A DNA stretch of 64,000 nt from NCBI GenBank assembly GCA_008711295.1, contig VUYV01000157.1, forward strand, positions 2,216,693-2,280,692, read 5' to 3'. Positions 62,151 to 64,000 of this stretch are shown here, in pieces. The translations under genes and the position numbers were made by a program. Numbering within the stretch: the stretch's first letter is position 1; every line of letters starts with the position of its first letter. The notes under the pieces were generated by a model, which saw only the letters and a program-made list of their open reading frames with translations, did not search any database and was not told the origin of the DNA. This DNA is from Anarhynchus alexandrinus. Lineage: Eukaryota; Chordata; Aves; Charadriiformes; Charadriidae.

Positions 62151-63729
62151 GGTCTGACACGGCAGAAAGTTATGAGCATTACCTGCATGCAAATTAAGAC
62201 ACTAATCTCAAACCAGAAACCCAGAAAATCAAGAAAAATAGCAGAGTACTTAATCTGATCCTTAAATTATTTGCTTCATATCATACAGGAACCCTGTAGC
62301 TGCCAGTGGAAAAACATCCAGGTCTGCAAGGCAGTAGTCACCTGCTCTCCTCTGGCTACTCTTTCCAAAACTCTTGCTTTATTCTGTACGTGTTTTCCAA
62401 CTTTTGCTAAAGGTGAAAAAAGAATATTTTGGAGAATAACTACATAATCCTCAGAGCTCCAACCATCCAGCCCACTAGTTAAAGGAGCAACTGTGCAAAA
62501 AATTATTTGCAATCATGTAATAAAAGGCTGCATCCTGATGTGTATAATCTGCTGCAAAAATGAAGCTAACTGAGGAGTTTCATACCTTTTGAATCCTTCA
62601 CTTTGCAACCTTAATAATTTATTTTCTTGTTGGGAGGTTCCTTGCGTGAAGTTAAATGCACTTGCTACCCAGAAGCTCCGAAGTGTTTACAACATAAAAG
62701 GACAACTGCTGGTACAAGGATGTCGTCATGTACTGTATCACAAAACTAGAAGTCAAGCATATGCTGACAATCCTTTTCTTCCCCACTTTTTAAGTATTGG
62801 CCAGCTGGCAGGGCAGCTTTACAGGGCAATGGATGTCTTACCAGGGTTACTGCTGACAATGCAAAAAGGAGGCAGCAGACGGTACCTCAGAGGCACAAGT
62901 AACTAAATTGGGAGGGGCAAGGCAGGCAAACCAGGTTAACTAATCAAAAATAAAAGGAACAAAATCCTAAAACAGTTGCCATGGGCCTTGAGGGTGAGGA
63001 CAAGGGCTTTGACCTTGATGTGGTGGAACAGGAAAAGCAAGAGCTTAATCACCCACGCAGCATCATAAGCAGCTGTTCTGGTCTTCACACAGATACTCAT
63101 ACAGTCTGACAATTTGGTTAGCATTTCAATTAATAAAACATTTTATGAAGAATCAGTTGTACCTCCAAGTTCTGATCTTTTATGTAGGTTTTAATTACTT
63201 ATTAAACACTTGCAGCTTTGCTCGGACTATACATGCTAAAAAAATAATTTGGCCTTTCTGAAATGAATCATTAAGAAATGTCTTTGCACAAAATTTCCCA
63301 TCAGATGGAAGCACAAGAACTGTCCGTTACTTCAATACAGTGTTAACATCCTGGGGCAGGCTGCATTCTCATTTTCCAAAGGTACTACTTTTCCCAACTT
63401 AAGCGCACATTTCCATCAAAAATTGCTTGTGACATAAAAGAAGAAAATTTTCTTCAAGAATTATCCAACCATATTATTTCCTAGAACTAGAAAGAGTTCT
63501 TTATCCACCGATGGTACCGTGCTGTTCTGCAGAAGATAGGCACGGTGACAAGTCTCTCTCTCGGCTCTCAGATAAGGAGACGGGCATGGTAGGCTTCCTA
63601 CTAATCTCCAAAAAAACTCCACCCAGACTCTACCTACACCAACAGATGCACAATGGCTGAGTGTTTGCCATCAGCCAAAACGAGTCCTCACAAATGTACC
63701 CAACGCAACAGGACCTGCCTCCTGGCCAC

Positions 63730-63974
63730 TGTTATGCCAGGGAGTAGTGGGTCACCCTTTGTTCCCAGGGACACTGTGAAACAAACCCAAAGGTTTATTG
63801 AACAGAAAAGTCACAAAGAGGGATAGTGGCTACAGGACTCAATACAGCTCTGAACTTTAATGGTCAAGCAATTATATCAACATTGTGTACTAGCTGCTGA
63901 CATTTTCATATCTATATTTAATAAAATATTTATTAATACCAACATTGCACAGGTCTAATTCTTACAGCTAAAGT
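63730..63974 (-). mobile_element. possible minus-strand LTR or retroposed 3' end
   Basis: Read on the minus strand there is an AATAAA at about 63,796-63,801, followed after ~70 bases by an ACA terminus at 63,730 (plus-strand TGTTATGCC). The spacing from polyadenylation signal to terminus suits an LTR R-U5. No primer binding site I know follows, and the upstream end cannot be defined before the CR1 tail at 63,975. An untranslated end of an unrelated transcript is an alternative. Confidence 0.3.
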
Positions 63975-64000
63975 CAGAATCACAGAATCATAGAATCATA
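63975..64000 (-). mobile_element. 3' tail of a CR1 LINE cut by the window edge
   Basis: CAGAATCACAGAATCATAGA followed by ATCATA is the complemented CR1 terminal repeat. A CR1 body in minus orientation is expected to continue beyond base 64,000. Confidence 0.8.

Larger units (their letters stand above)
58843..63729. other. non-genic DNA with compositional patches
   Basis: No gene is recognised. The stretch holds a TTTG microsatellite (60,473-60,511), a GC-rich patch (about 60,560-60,870) and a purine-rich patch (about 61,920-62,150). Short open frames such as 62,589-62,906 have no recognisable product. Confidence 0.5.

Noticed and set aside
1..64000. CRISPR arrays, operons, tRNA or rRNA genes
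   Set aside because: No regularly spaced repeats, no clustered long reading frames, and no cloverleaf or rRNA core sequence recognised by eye. The sequence is vertebrate in character. A tRNA/ncRNA covariance search was not possible here.

Overview
The window reads as vertebrate, most likely bird, nuclear DNA with no recognisable protein-coding gene. The evidence for a bird is the repeat content. There are several 3'-truncated CR1 retrotransposon fragments ending in the typical ATTCTATG/CATAGAAT tail repeats. There is also an LTR that resembles, from memory of the family and not from a search, the common avian ERVL-type solo LTR. The background is AT-rich, stop codons fall densely in all frames, and there are no operon-like gene runs. 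No open frame looks like a conserved protein except the CR1 reverse-transcriptase tail at 49,440-49,913 (minus strand). The window is therefore a gene desert or the inside of a very large intron; which of these cannot be decided from the sequence.

Layout. 1-13.85 kb: AT-rich non-genic DNA. 13.85-22.05 kb: a probable ancient CR1 scrap, then AT-rich DNA with two stretches that look like possible regulatory conserved elements. 22.05-23.9 kb: a compact repeat block with a 124-bp tandem duplication, LTR-like promoter sequence, a CR1 insertion bounded by a 10-bp direct repeat, and short microsatellites. 24-36.8 kb: non-genic. 36.8-42.7 kb: a 2.87-kb segment present twice in direct orientation, with a 127-bp run of N exactly between the copies. 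42.7-49.35 kb: non-genic. 49.35-49.83 kb: the best-preserved CR1, on the minus strand. 49.8-57.4 kb: non-genic, with an exact 16-bp palindrome at 52.5 kb. About 57.42-57.95 kb: ERVL-like solo LTR. 58.75-58.84 kb: an internal CR1 fragment. 60.5-60.9 kb: a TTTG microsatellite and a GC-rich patch. 61.9-62.15 kb: a purine-rich patch. 63.7-64 kb: a possible minus-strand LTR and the tail of another CR1 cut by the window edge.

The strongest structural signal is the 2.87-kb duplication. The end of copy A and the start of copy B both coincide with the edges of the N gap. This is what two overlapping, unmerged contigs (for example two haplotypes) would produce, so an assembly artefact is more likely than a real tandem duplication. 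I found no convincing new biological system here.
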